A stretch of 25,805 nucleotides of DNA from positions 1 through 25,805 of the forward strand of contig DKID01000034.1 in the NCBI GenBank assembly GCA_002454045.1, written 5' to 3'. The translations under genes and the position numbers were made by a program. Numbering within the stretch: the stretch's first letter is position 1; each line of letters starts with the position of its first letter. Under the pieces are notes generated by a model, which searched no databases, was not told where the DNA came from, and worked only from the letters and a program-made list of their open reading frames with translations. This document shows positions 1 to 6,742 of this stretch, one piece after another. This stretch comes from Nitrospina sp. UBA6727 (GTDB lineage Bacteria; Nitrospinota; Nitrospinia; Nitrospinales; VA-1).

Positions 1-219
1 TTTGACGACGGCAAGGAAGACATCGACAAACATCTTGATTTTAGCAGAGCGAGACATCCCAACCAAGAACAGCGGAGAGTCAACGTGGACTTTCCTGTTT
101 GGATGGTGGAGTCGTTAGACAAAGAAGCCAGACGGCTTGGCGTTGCCAGACAGGCGATTATCAAAATGTGGTTGGCTGACAAACTAGGTAAGTCTGAGGC
201 AAAAGTGGGAACGATATAA
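1..219 (+). CDS. BrnA-like ribbon-helix-helix antitoxin, 3' part only
   Basis: The frame is open from the first base to TAA at 217-219 and gives the last 72 residues of a protein whose start lies left of the window. The C-terminal half contains RVNVDFPVWMVESLDKEA followed by RLGVARQAIIKMWLADKL. This is the characteristic beta-strand/helix/helix of BrnA/CopG-type antitoxins, which bind DNA as ribbon-helix-helix dimers and neutralise a partner RNase toxin (BrnT). The preceding acidic stretch (DDGKEDIDKHLDFSRA) matches the toxin-contacting N-terminal part of that family. In known brnTA operons the toxin gene precedes the antitoxin, so a brnT gene is expected immediately upstream, outside the window. 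The next gene, rplM, has its own promoter, so the two units are probably independent. Family assignment is good; pairing with BrnT is inferred. Confidence 0.72.
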   Translation, partial: FDDGKEDIDKHLDFSRARHPNQEQRRVNVDFPVWMVESLDKEARRLGVARQAIIKMWLADKLGKSEAKVGTI

Positions 220-241
220 ATCTCGCGGCGGCGGAAATTTG

Positions 242-270
242 TTGACAGGGGCGGGCGTCTCTTTTATCAT
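242..270 (+). promoter_or_regulatory. Sigma70-type promoter of the rplM-rpsI operon
   Basis: Perfect -35 TTGACA at 242-247, 17-nt spacer, -10 TATCAT at 265-270 (5 of 6 consensus). The predicted start near 277 gives a leader of about 35-40 nt before rplM. It lies just after the antitoxin stop codon and is correctly placed for a strongly expressed ribosomal protein operon. Confidence 0.75.
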
Positions 271-306
271 CCCCCGTTTGCGTTAACGAAAAATCTTCAT
301 TGGAAT

Positions 307-310
307 GGAG
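307..310 (+). promoter_or_regulatory. Shine-Dalgarno site deciding the rplM start
   Basis: GGAG at 307-310 lies 5 nt before GTG 316. The alternative GTG at 310 overlaps this GGAG and would have no usable site. Starting at 316 also aligns the N-terminus (MQTFFAKK) residue for residue with the known L13 beginning (MKTFTAK). Confidence 0.55.
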
Positions 311-315
311 TGGCG

Positions 316-744
316 GTGCAAACTTTTTTTGCCAAGAAGAGCGATGTTGTTAAAAAGTGGGTCGTGATCGACGCCGCCGAAAAACCTCTCGGTCATGTAG
401 CGAGCAAAGCCGCCGCGATTCTCCGCGGTAAAACCAAACCCATTTACACTCCGCATGTCGACACCGGCGACAACGTCATCATCATCAACGCCGCAAAGGT
501 TAAACTAACCGGCAAAAAATGGGACGACAAAATTTATTATCACCACACCGGTTGGCCAGGCGGGATCAAATCCGTCACGGCGCGGCAGATTCGCGAGAAG
601 CGTCCTTCCGACTTGCTGAAAAAAGCGATTCGCGGAATGTTGCCGAAGACGAGATTGGGCAGAGAGCTCAATAGTAATTACAGAATTTACGACAACGACC
701 AGCACCCGCATGCGAGCCAGAATCCCGAAGCGGTTGCGCTTTGA
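316..744 (+). CDS. rplM: Large ribosomal subunit protein uL13
   Basis: uL13 is an early-assembly protein of the large ribosomal subunit that binds 23S rRNA. The sequence carries the family hallmarks in order: WVVIDA near the N-terminus, LGHVASKAA, the signature YTPHVDTGDNVIIINA, YYHHTGWPGGIK, and KAIRGMLPKTRLGRE followed by the conserved tail region with the His-rich DQHPHASQNP. Its length of 142 residues is normal. GTG 316 is preferred over GTG 310 because of ribosome-binding-site spacing and N-terminal alignment. rpsI follows after 65 nt, the usual L13-S9 pairing, so the two are very likely co-transcribed from the promoter at 242-270. Nothing suggests truncation or transfer. The assignment is essentially certain. 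Confidence 0.97.
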   Translation: MQTFFAKKSDVVKKWVVIDAAEKPLGHVASKAAAILRGKTKPIYTPHVDTGDNVIIINAAKVKLTGKKWDDKIYYHHTGWPGGIKSVTARQIREKRPSDLLKKAIRGMLPKTRLGRELNSNYRIYDNDQHPHASQNPEAVAL

Positions 745-745
745 C

Positions 746-772
746 GACTGCCGCGTTGCGCCGCGCAATGAC
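746..772 (-). repeat. Degenerate copy of a GTCATTGCG-type extragenic repeat
   Basis: Read on the minus strand, 772-746 begins GTCATTGCG and ends GCGGCAGTC. This resembles the widespread short intergenic repeat whose consensus starts GTCATTGCGAGG and ends GCGGCAATC. Its translation gives the SLRGATRQS string familiar from spurious protein predictions. It occupies most of the rplM-rpsI spacer. Confidence 0.45.
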
Positions 773-809
773 AGCGCGATGAACAATCACTGAGGATACA
801 ATTTTCAAA

Positions 810-1208
810 ATGGAAGCCACCATCGAAAAATTTTACGCAACGGGAAAACGCAAAGAGTCCGTCGCCAAAGTATGGGTTCAAAAAGGCGGCGGCGAAATTT
901 CGGTCAACAAAAAATCGCTGAAAGAATATTTTCGCCGCGAAAGCCTCGAGTGCATCGTCAAGCATCCGTTGATTGCCACCGCGACACTGGACTCCGTGGA
1001 CATCCACGCCACGGTTCATGGCGGCGGGCTTTCCGGCCAGTCCGGCGCTTTGCGGCTGGGTATTTCGCGCGCCCTCATTTTGGTCGACTCGGGTTTGCGC
1101 GCGCCTCTTAAAAAAGCTGGATTCCTCACCCGCGATTCGAGAACCGTAGAGCGAAAAAAATACGGACAGCCCGGCGCGCGCAAAAAGTTTCAGTTCTCCA
1201 AACGTTAG
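810..1208 (+). CDS. rpsI: Small ribosomal subunit protein uS9
   Basis: uS9 sits in the head of the 30S subunit, and its C-terminal tail reaches the P-site tRNA. The protein shows the N-terminal YATGKRKESVAKVWV motif, the glycine-rich HGGGLSGQSGALRLGISRAL signature, the LTRDSRTVERKKYG segment and the invariant basic C-terminus QFSKR, all in the expected order. The length of 132 residues is typical for bacteria. A GAGGA motif at 792-796 is 13 nt before the ATG, rather far for a Shine-Dalgarno site, so coupling to rplM translation may matter. The gene is the second and apparently last of the rplM-rpsI operon. After it comes a hairpin (CGCTC 1220-1224 with GAGCG 1230-1234) without a T tract. Confidence 0.98.
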   Translation: MEATIEKFYATGKRKESVAKVWVQKGGGEISVNKKSLKEYFRRESLECIVKHPLIATATLDSVDIHATVHGGGLSGQSGALRLGISRALILVDSGLRAPLKKAGFLTRDSRTVERKKYGQPGARKKFQFSKR

Positions 1209-1534
1209 TCCTCGCGCCACGCTCGGCGAGAGCGCGGCAAAAATCCGCCACCAAAATTGATTCACCCACCGCGTTGTCGTCGCGAAAAGTTCGTCGCCAT
1301 CGCTACGACAATCTTGCCACCGCCACGACAAGTTCGCCGCCGCGAATTGCAACGCGACGCGGCGACCCGTTTGATTTTCCCGCGCGCGCACGGCGACGGC
1401 GCAAGCGGAGTTTCGTCGACCCGTTGTGGTATGGTAACGCGTGGTTTGCTTCACCGTGGCGGCGTATTTTTTCATCCAATGCGCGCGGCGCGGCGGCGGA
1501 AATAAAATCCCTTTTTCATCGGGCGCGTTTTGTT
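1209..1534. other. 326-nt gene-free spacer, arginine/CG-rich repeats
   Basis: No convincing gene was found here. The stretch is unusually rich in short permutations of GTCGTCGCG, CGACGAC and GCCGCCGCG. This keeps several frames open but yields only Arg/Ala-rich low-complexity translations. A small hairpin lies at 1220-1234, just after rpsI. No promoter close to consensus could be picked for argC. The nearest -10-like sequence, TATGGT at 1430-1435, lacks a -35 partner. The argC frame stays open upstream to 1274, but that extension does not resemble ArgC. Confidence 0.5.
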
Positions 1535-2572
1535 ATGGTCAAAATATCTATCGCCGGAGCCAGCGGATACACCGGGCTGGAATTGATTCGCCTGCTCGCC
1601 GCGCACCCGAGCGCGGAGTTGATGGTTTTGACTTCCGAAACTTTTCAGGGTCGGAACGTGGCGGAAGTTTTTCCATCTTTGCGCGGAATAGTTGACCTCA
1701 AACTTCGCCCGCTGGATGACGACGTCGCCAAAGATTGCGACGTTTTATTTCTCGCCTTGCCGCACACCGCGGCGATGTCCAAACTTCCCGATTATTTTCG
1801 CCGCGATTGCAAAATCATCGACCTGAGCGCGGACTATCGGTTGAAAGATCCCGCAGCCTACGCGGAATGGTACGCGGTTACTCACACGCATCCGGAACTT
1901 CTCGCGCAAGCGGTTTACGGTTTGCCGGAATTGCATCGCGACGCCATTCGGTCAGCGCGGTTCATCGCCAACCCGGGGTGCTATCCCACCAGCGTGATTC
2001 TCGCGTTGGCGCCTCTTTTCAAGACCGATTGGGCGGACCTCAATTCCATAATTGCCGACAGCAAGTCCGGCGTTTCCGGCGCGGGACGCAAACCTTCTTT
2101 GGCAACTCATTACGGCGAAGTCAACGAAGGCGTCCGCCCCTATCACCTCGCCAGTCACCGACACACGCCGGAGATGGAGCAAGAACTTTCCGCGTTGGCG
2201 GGCGAGCCTGTGCGCGTCACATTTTCTCCGCACTTGATTCCCATGACGCGGGGAATGTTGAGCACGGTCTACATCAATTTGAACGAAGCCATCACCGCCG
2301 AAAAATTGGTGGCGCACTACCGCAACTTTTATAAAGACGAAAGTTTTATCCGCGTGTTGAATCCCGGCGAGTTCGCGGACAGCCATCACGTATTGTCTTC
2401 CAATTTTTGCGACATCGGACTCACGGTTGATTCGCGGAGTCAACGCCTAATCATCACCAGTGCGTTGGACAACTTAATCAAAGGTGCGGCGGGGCAAGCC
2501 ATTCAGAATATGAACATCATGCTCGGCATCAATGAAAAAACCGGCCTCATGTCCCCGGCAATTTTCCCTTAG
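1535..2572 (+). CDS. argC: N-acetyl-gamma-glutamyl-phosphate reductase
   Basis: ArgC catalyses the NADPH-dependent reduction of N-acetyl-glutamyl-5-phosphate to the semialdehyde, the third step of arginine/ornithine synthesis, in the cytoplasm. From ATG 1535 the protein has 345 residues, the usual length. It begins with the nucleotide-binding GASGYTG loop (residues 8-14), carries the catalytic cysteine in NPGCYPTS (Cys149), then KSGVSGAGRKP and the HRHTPEM segment that supplies the catalytic His. The frame continues upstream to 1274, but those residues are a low-complexity Arg-rich string, so 1535 is chosen because it places the Rossmann loop at the N-terminus. No clear Shine-Dalgarno site precedes it. 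argJ begins 5 nt after the stop, showing a compact arginine operon. Confidence 0.95.
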   Translation: MVKISIAGASGYTGLELIRLLAAHPSAELMVLTSETFQGRNVAEVFPSLRGIVDLKLRPLDDDVAKDCDVLFLALPHTAAMSKLPDYFRRDCKIIDLSADYRLKDPAAYAEWYAVTHTHPELLAQAVYGLPELHRDAIRSARFIANPGCYPTSVILALAPLFKTDWADLNSIIADSKSGVSGAGRKPSLATHYGEVNEGVRPYHLASHRHTPEMEQELSALAGEPVRVTFSPHLIPMTRGMLSTVYINLNEAITAEKLVAHYRNFYKDESFIRVLNPGEFADSHHVLSSNFCDIGLTVDSRSQRLIITSALDNLIKGAAGQAIQNMNIMLGINEKTGLMSPAIFP

Positions 2573-2577
2573 CAATC

Positions 2578-3789
2578 ATGAAGTTTTCAAAAAATCGTAG
2601 CCCCGCCGTCCCCGGTTTCAAAGTCGCGGGACTTGGTTGCGGAATCAAAGCCGGGCAAGCGAAAGACTTAGCGTTGATTGTTTCCGATGTTCCCGCCGCC
2701 GCCGCCGGTGTCTTTACCAAAAACCGCGTGGTGTCGCCCGGCGTAATCTGGAGCCGTCGCGCGCTGGCGGCACCCGGCGGTTGCCGCGCCATCGTGGTGA
2801 ATAGCGGGAACGCCAACGCCGTGGTCGGTCGCAAAGGATTGGAAGATTGCCGCGCCATCACAAAAAAAGTTGCGGAAGAATTATCCATCCCGCAAAAAGA
2901 AATACTCATCGCTTCCACCGGCGTAATCGGAGTGCCGCTGCCTTCCCATAAAATTTTGCGCGCCGTCCCGCGGCTGGTGCGAAAACTTGGGCGGGCTCCC
3001 AAAAACTGGGACGCCGCCGCGGAAGCCATCATGACCACCGACCTCGCGCCCAAGTTAGACAAAGTGAATTACAATCACGACGGCCGCCGCATCGTCGTTG
3101 GCGGGATGGCCAAAGGGTCGGGGATGATTCATCCCAACATGGCGACCATGCTGGGTTTTTTGTGCAGCAACGTTGTCATCGACGCGAAAACTCTCAAGAC
3201 GGCGTTGACCGCCGCCGCCGACCGCTCCTTCAATCGCATCACCGTCGACGGAGATAACAGCACCAACGATTGCGTCATCATCCTCGCCAACGGCGCGGCG
3301 AAAAACTCTTCCGTAAAAACCGGCACGGCGGGCTACCGAAAATTTTTGCAAGCCTTGACGGAGTTGTGCAAAAACTTGGCGGCGAAAATCGTACTCGACG
3401 GCGAAGGCGCGACCAAGTTTGTCACCGTCCGCGTTCAAGGCGGCAAGACCCGCAAGCAGGCGTACCGCATCGCCAACTCCGTCGCGACTTCATCGCTGGT
3501 GAAGACCGCGTTGTTCGGGGAAGACCCAAACTGGGGACGAATTTTTTGCGCAGTGGGAAATGCCGGCGCGTCTTTTCATCCCGACAAAGTTGACATCCTG
3601 TTAAACAAAAATCTGCTTTTGAAAAACGGCAGCCCCGCAAATCTATCGCCAAAAAAATTGACGCAAGCGATGCGGCAACACGAAATTAATATCACCATCG
3701 ACCTGCATTGCGGAAAAGAGTGGGAGGAAGTTTTGACCTGCGACCTTTCTTACGACTACGTGAAAATCAACGCGGAGTACACCACCTAA
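2578..3789 (+). CDS. argJ: Bifunctional ornithine acetyltransferase / N-acetylglutamate synthase
   Basis: ArgJ transfers the acetyl group from N-acetylornithine to glutamate, recycling it in the cyclic arginine pathway. Many members also use acetyl-CoA. The 403-residue precursor contains the self-cleavage site KGSGMIHPNMATML. By family precedent the chain is cut between Ala189 and Thr190, and Thr190 becomes the nucleophile of the beta chain. Other conserved blocks are VVNSGNANA, TGVIG, TVDGDNSTND, DGEGATKFV, VKTALFGEDPNWGRI and the C-terminal YDYVKINAEYTT. The gene follows argC by 5 nt. Bifunctionality cannot be told from sequence alone. A GCC run (residues AAAA near position 40) is a local microsatellite. 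No terminator is obvious after the stop. Confidence 0.95.
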   Translation: MKFSKNRSPAVPGFKVAGLGCGIKAGQAKDLALIVSDVPAAAAGVFTKNRVVSPGVIWSRRALAAPGGCRAIVVNSGNANAVVGRKGLEDCRAITKKVAEELSIPQKEILIASTGVIGVPLPSHKILRAVPRLVRKLGRAPKNWDAAAEAIMTTDLAPKLDKVNYNHDGRRIVVGGMAKGSGMIHPNMATMLGFLCSNVVIDAKTLKTALTAAADRSFNRITVDGDNSTNDCVIILANGAAKNSSVKTGTAGYRKFLQALTELCKNLAAKIVLDGEGATKFVTVRVQGGKTRKQAYRIANSVATSSLVKTALFGEDPNWGRIFCAVGNAGASFHPDKVDILLNKNLLLKNGSPANLSPKKLTQAMRQHEINITIDLHCGKEWEEVLTCDLSYDYVKINAEYTT

Positions 3790-3874
3790 CGTCGCGGCGG
3801 TAACGCGCGAAAAATTATGATCCGCCGCTTCCCCTTGCCAGTGGCGGCGCGGCGGCGTCTCGCAAAAAAACATT

Positions 3875-4738
3875 ATGGAAGAAAAAAAACTAGTAGTGCT
3901 GACTCACGGCGGCGCCGGCTCCGACCCCGCCTTCGCAGACGGCACCGCCATCGCCGGGCAAGTGTGCATGATGTCGCTGCAATCCGGCGACCCGGTCATC
4001 GACGCAACTTGCCACGCCGTCGCCGCGTTGGAGGATGACGGACGCTTCAACGCGGGAATCGGTTCGCACAAACGCAACGACGGCACCGTGCAGATGGACG
4101 CTTCGTGCATGGACAGTGCCGGCACATTCGGCGCCGTCGCCGCGTTGGAAGGATTCAAAAATCCGGTTCGCGTCGCGCGCATTGTCAGCCAGTCCGAATA
4201 CAAAATTCTCGCCGGTCGCGGCGCCAATCAGTTTGCCGCCGATCAAGGATGCGAAACTTTTTTGCCGCACCAAGTCGCGAAAACCGGCGCCGATTTTTCC
4301 ACCACTGACACCGTCGGTTGCGTCGTCCGGTCGGGAGACCAATTCGCTTGCGCGCTCAGCACCGGCGGTATCGACAAAGCGGTCCCCGGTCGCGTGGGCG
4401 ATGTTCCGCTCATCGGCTGCGGACTTTACGCCGGGGCGGATGGCGCCGTTGCCACCACCGGTGCCGGCGAAGTCATCGCCATGAAGGTGACCGCTTTGCG
4501 CGCTTACCAACTGCTCGAACGGGGGATGCATCCGCAAGCCGTCGTCGCCACCGTCATCGCGTGGTTCGAAGAGACCACGGCTTTCGGAATCATCGTCGTC
4601 AGCAAAAACGGATTTGCCGGCGGGGCGAATCGCGGTATGGCATGGACGGCAAGCGAGATGGTTGCGAACCGCGAAGGCGACGAACCGCGGAGTCGGAACT
4701 TGCGCGGCGGCGTGGAGGGGAGGGGACGAAGCGGTTGA
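3875..4738 (+). CDS. Type-2 L-asparaginase / isoaspartyl peptidase (Ntn hydrolase)
   Basis: Family-2 (plant-type) asparaginases hydrolyse asparagine and isoaspartyl dipeptides and are made as a precursor that cleaves itself before a threonine. The sequence shows THGGAGSDP at the N-terminus, AALEDDGRFNAGIGS, DASCMD, and TTDTVGCVV, where Thr146 is the predicted nucleophile exposed by autocleavage. Next come ALSTGG and the substrate-binding block PGRVGDVPLIGCGLYA, then GAGEVI. The C-terminus reaches GMAWTASE, where homologues normally end. The last roughly 25 residues are basic, low complexity and probably not conserved. ATG 3875 has no Shine-Dalgarno site but is preceded by an A-rich stretch. 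A GC hairpin (CCGCCGC 3822-3828 with GCGGCGG 3849-3855) lies in the spacer after argJ. Subcellular location is cytoplasmic, as no signal peptide is present. Peptidase versus asparaginase activity is undecided. Confidence 0.88.
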   Translation: MEEKKLVVLTHGGAGSDPAFADGTAIAGQVCMMSLQSGDPVIDATCHAVAALEDDGRFNAGIGSHKRNDGTVQMDASCMDSAGTFGAVAALEGFKNPVRVARIVSQSEYKILAGRGANQFAADQGCETFLPHQVAKTGADFSTTDTVGCVVRSGDQFACALSTGGIDKAVPGRVGDVPLIGCGLYAGADGAVATTGAGEVIAMKVTALRAYQLLERGMHPQAVVATVIAWFEETTAFGIIVVSKNGFAGGANRGMAWTASEMVANREGDEPRSRNLRGGVEGRGRSG

Positions 4739-4764
4739 TTTTTGTTCGGCAGACCGTGTAGAGT
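4735..4764 (+). promoter_or_regulatory. Candidate promoter of tRNA-Thr
   Basis: TTGATT at 4735-4740 (4 of 6), 18-nt spacer, TAGAGT at 4759-4764 (4 of 6). The -35 overlaps the stop codon of the asparaginase gene. The predicted start is about 20 nt before the mature tRNA. It is moderate in sequence but well placed. Confidence 0.4.
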
Positions 4765-4790
4765 GCGTCCCTCCGCGACAGCCGATTTAT

Positions 4791-4852
<62 letters not shown>

Positions 4853-4865
<13 letters not shown>

Positions 4866-4885
4866 GTCGGGAAAAATATTTTTTT
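4853..4885 (+). terminator. Weak terminator-like structure at the tRNA-Thr 3' end
   Basis: CCCGCTG (4853-4859) can pair with CAG-bulge-CGGG (4864-4871) around a GCTC loop. An A-rich spacer and a run of seven T (4879-4885) follow. The hairpin would compete with the tRNA fold, so it is at best a weak terminator. Confidence 0.22.
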
Positions 4886-4902
4886 GGCGACGGGGCGGAG
4901 TG

Positions 4903-4908
4903 TATAAT
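4903..4908 (+). promoter_or_regulatory. Perfect -10 box upstream of the LRR gene
   Basis: TATAAT at 4903-4908 in a spacer between tRNA-Thr and the leucine-rich-repeat gene. The position 17 nt upstream is TTTTTT (4880-4885), a poor -35. The better TTGGCG (4884-4889) is only 13 nt away. A transcript from here would have a leader of about 100 nt. Confidence 0.35.
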
Positions 4909-5011
4909 CGGTGCATCGTTGACGGTGGTCGGCGGCGGTCAAGTTCACATCGGGAATTTGGCGCGGCGCGGATTTGCGTTGCGTGCCTGCGGATATTTTT
5001 GGAGAGTGGTC

Positions 5012-5560
5012 ATGGATTATAGCGGCAACAAAACCTCCATGGGTCAGGAAAGAATCTTGGCCGAAACGGAGTCCATCGTGCGAATGTACTTGAGCAAGGA
5101 TGGCAACACGCTTGATCTTACCGCCGTTTATTTGAAGGAGTATGGCGCGAAAGATATCGCCCGCATGGAGTTTTTGCGCCCCTTAACAAACTTGGCTTTC
5201 GGAACCAACTTGTGCGGTCCCAAAGGCGTGAAGTATCTTGCCCAGTCGGAAGTGTTGGTGAACTTAACTTCGCTGAACTTATTTTATAATCGGATTGGCA
5301 ACGACGGGATGAAATATCTCGCGGTGTCGGATAATCTTTTGAGTTTGCAGAATCTGGTCATCACGGATAATGAAATTACCGATGAGGGGGCGTTGGTGTT
5401 GGCAAAGTTTCTTCCTCTTTTCACCAACCTTGTGCGCCTCGACTTGCGCCTCAACCGCATCAGGGATGAGGGAAAAGATGCTCTCCGCGAAGCGCAAAAA
5501 ACATCCACGGTCAAGCATCTGTTGCTGGACAAAGTGGAAGGCTTCCAAGTCAAAAGTTAA
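5012..5560 (+). CDS. Small cytoplasmic leucine-rich-repeat protein
   Basis: A 182-residue protein whose C-terminal two-thirds is built of leucine-rich repeats of the ribonuclease-inhibitor/DEG type. Successive units are LTNLAFGTNLCGPKGVKYLA, LTSLNLFYNRIGNDGMKYLA, LQNLVITDNEITDEGALVLA and LVRLDLRLNRIRDEGKDALR, with a spacing of about 28 residues. Such proteins bind other proteins; no catalytic motif is seen. The N-terminal 40 residues are helical and unassigned. No signal peptide is visible, so a cytoplasmic location is inferred. ATG 5012 is chosen because GGAGAG at 5001-5006 is 5 nt upstream. The frame extends to GTG/TTG codons as far as 4919, but that part has no family resemblance. It stands alone between tRNA-Thr and a convergent gene, and no partner is suggested by context. 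Confidence 0.85.
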   Translation: MDYSGNKTSMGQERILAETESIVRMYLSKDGNTLDLTAVYLKEYGAKDIARMEFLRPLTNLAFGTNLCGPKGVKYLAQSEVLVNLTSLNLFYNRIGNDGMKYLAVSDNLLSLQNLVITDNEITDEGALVLAKFLPLFTNLVRLDLRLNRIRDEGKDALREAQKTSTVKHLLLDKVEGFQVKS

Positions 5561-5599
5561 TCACGCGTACCTCATAAGCCGAGAAAGTTCGTTCGTCGG

Positions 5600-5628
5600 A
5601 AAAAATTGTTGCGCCGCGATTTCGCGCA
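5600..5628 (-). terminator. Terminator of the minus-strand hypothetical gene
   Basis: On the minus strand, 7 nt after the stop codon, TGCGC and GCGCA (plus-strand 5624-5628 and 5610-5614) form a 5-bp stem. A four-nt spacer and six T (5605-5600) follow. The stem is short, so efficiency is uncertain. Confidence 0.4.
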
Positions 5629-5634
5629 TGGCGA

Positions 5635-6486
5635 CTAGCCCGTCGTAGTCAGGTTGACTTTGTCGTTGTCGAACAGCGGTTGGATATTTCCGAAATCAAT
5701 TCCTGCAATGTCCACACATTTTCGTATGGCGGAACTTTGATAAATGATCTGCCACAATCGGTTGCCGAGTTCCTGAATATTTTCGAGAAGCAGATTCAGT
5801 CCGTGAGCGTCGTCTTTGCGGAGCACGGCGAACAGGTCAAGTCCCAAAGGCTCCCATTTTTTTTGGAGCGCAAAAACTTCGCGGTATAGTTCCAGTTCAT
5901 GCTCAATCAACGGGAAGGTATTTCTAAGAGGATGCGCCTTGTCTGATTTTGGAAAAAGAGAGAGCAACTCTTTTTCGACGCGGCGTGCTTTTCGGCCGGT
6001 GAACAGATACCCCGTCAAGTTGCCGTGCAACGCAGCGATGGTGCGGGTGAGTTGATGAACGCGGTCGATATGTTGCGGCCGCATTTCCTTTATCAAAACC
6101 GCGTTGGGGTAATCGTTGCGGATGCGCTCCTTGATTTTGAAAAGGCCCGCGTAAAGTTCCCGCAATACCGAATTCAGATTGCTGATGGTGACGGGGTCAT
6201 CGGGCTCGCGGTTTTCTTGCAGAGAAATTGTTTCCACTTCCAAATCCCTTTTCGTGGTTTCGACATAATTGATTTGCGGGATGTTTAGTAGACCGTAGAA
6301 AACCGCCGGGGAAATAGCCAAGTCAAATCCAAATTGCTCCAGCACATATCCGCGGACTTTTCGGCATTTGACCACGTCGCGAAACGTTGCGATGATTTGT
6401 TCCAGAGGCTCGCCGGTCTCCGCGAAAGTGGCGACTTCCATTTTCGGACCCAGCAGTTTTTGCAATACTCGTTTAGGCTCTCTCAT
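5635..6486 (-). CDS. Uncharacterised helical protein
   Basis: Not recognised. The 283 residues read from ATG 6486 (a GTG three codons upstream at 6495 is an alternative; neither has a Shine-Dalgarno site). The translation is soluble-looking and predominantly alpha-helical, with no signal peptide, transmembrane segment, metal-binding cluster or nucleotide-binding loop visible. Mid-sequence it is rich in Arg/Lys/Glu/Leu heptad-like runs (for example RELYAGLFKIKERI and RTIAALHGNLTGYLF), compatible with a helical bundle. It is bounded on one side by a possible terminator and on the other by tRNA-Leu, and has no co-directional neighbour. A TATAAG -10-like sequence about 30 nt upstream (minus strand) has no good -35. 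Codon use looks coherent over the whole frame, and the frame is much longer than chance would give, so it is likely a real gene. Confidence 0.7.
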   Translation of the reverse strand: MREPKRVLQKLLGPKMEVATFAETGEPLEQIIATFRDVVKCRKVRGYVLEQFGFDLAISPAVFYGLLNIPQINYVETTKRDLEVETISLQENREPDDPVTISNLNSVLRELYAGLFKIKERIRNDYPNAVLIKEMRPQHIDRVHQLTRTIAALHGNLTGYLFTGRKARRVEKELLSLFPKSDKAHPLRNTFPLIEHELELYREVFALQKKWEPLGLDLFAVLRKDDAHGLNLLLENIQELGNRLWQIIYQSSAIRKCVDIAGIDFGNIQPLFDNDKVNLTTTG

Positions 6487-6561
6487 TTTCGCCACGGTTC
6501 GCAGGCTTATAAATTTTGCTGCGACGCGAACGATATTTTCGCCGCGCCGTAGTTCGCCCGG

Positions 6562-6590
6562 TTGGAATTTATGATGGAACCTGCTACCAT
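6562..6590 (+). promoter_or_regulatory. Candidate promoter of tRNA-Leu
   Basis: TTGGAA at 6562-6567 (4 of 6), exact 17-nt spacer, TACCAT at 6585-6590 (4 of 6). The predicted start near 6597 lies about 57 nt before the mature tRNA. The same TACCAT -10 occurs in the promoter before 24464. Confidence 0.45.
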
Positions 6591-6653
6591 CCCGCCCGGA
6601 CGAATTTCGATGTCCCCCATTTTACGCTGGATTTGTTTCAAGATACAAACCAA

Positions 6654-6740
6654 GCCGGGGTGGCGGAATTGGTAGACGCAAGGGACTTAAAATCCCTTGA
6701 GGGAAACCTCGTGCCGGTTCGATTCCGGCCCTCGGCACCA
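6654..6740 (+). tRNA. tRNA-Leu (anticodon UAA)
   Basis: An 87-nt class II tRNA. The acceptor stem GCCGGGG/CCTCGGC contains one G-T pair, with discriminator A and an encoded CCA. The anticodon stem AGGGA/TCCCT has loop CTTAAAA, giving anticodon TAA. A long variable arm follows (around GAGGGAAACCTC), and the T arm is CCGGTTCGATTCCGG. The long variable arm and A73 discriminator are leucine features. Confidence 0.97.
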
Positions 6741-6742
6741 CG

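Noticed and set aside
687..1475. Long minus-strand open frame opposite rpsI and the following spacer
   Set aside because: It is antisense to a certain ribosomal protein gene and shows compositional bias without any recognisable family.
1274..1534. N-terminal extension of ArgC or a separate Arg-rich gene
   Set aside because: The added residues are low complexity, unlike ArgC, and the Rossmann loop would be displaced about 90 residues from the N-terminus. Other frames are equally open because of the local base pattern.
3817..4038. Small Arg-rich gene overlapping the asparaginase start
   Set aside because: Out of frame with a recognised enzyme, low complexity, and no ribosome-binding site.
4884..4908. 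TTGGCG plus TATAAT as a full promoter
   Set aside because: The spacer is only 13 nt, too short for sigma70; only the -10 is retained as a weak call.
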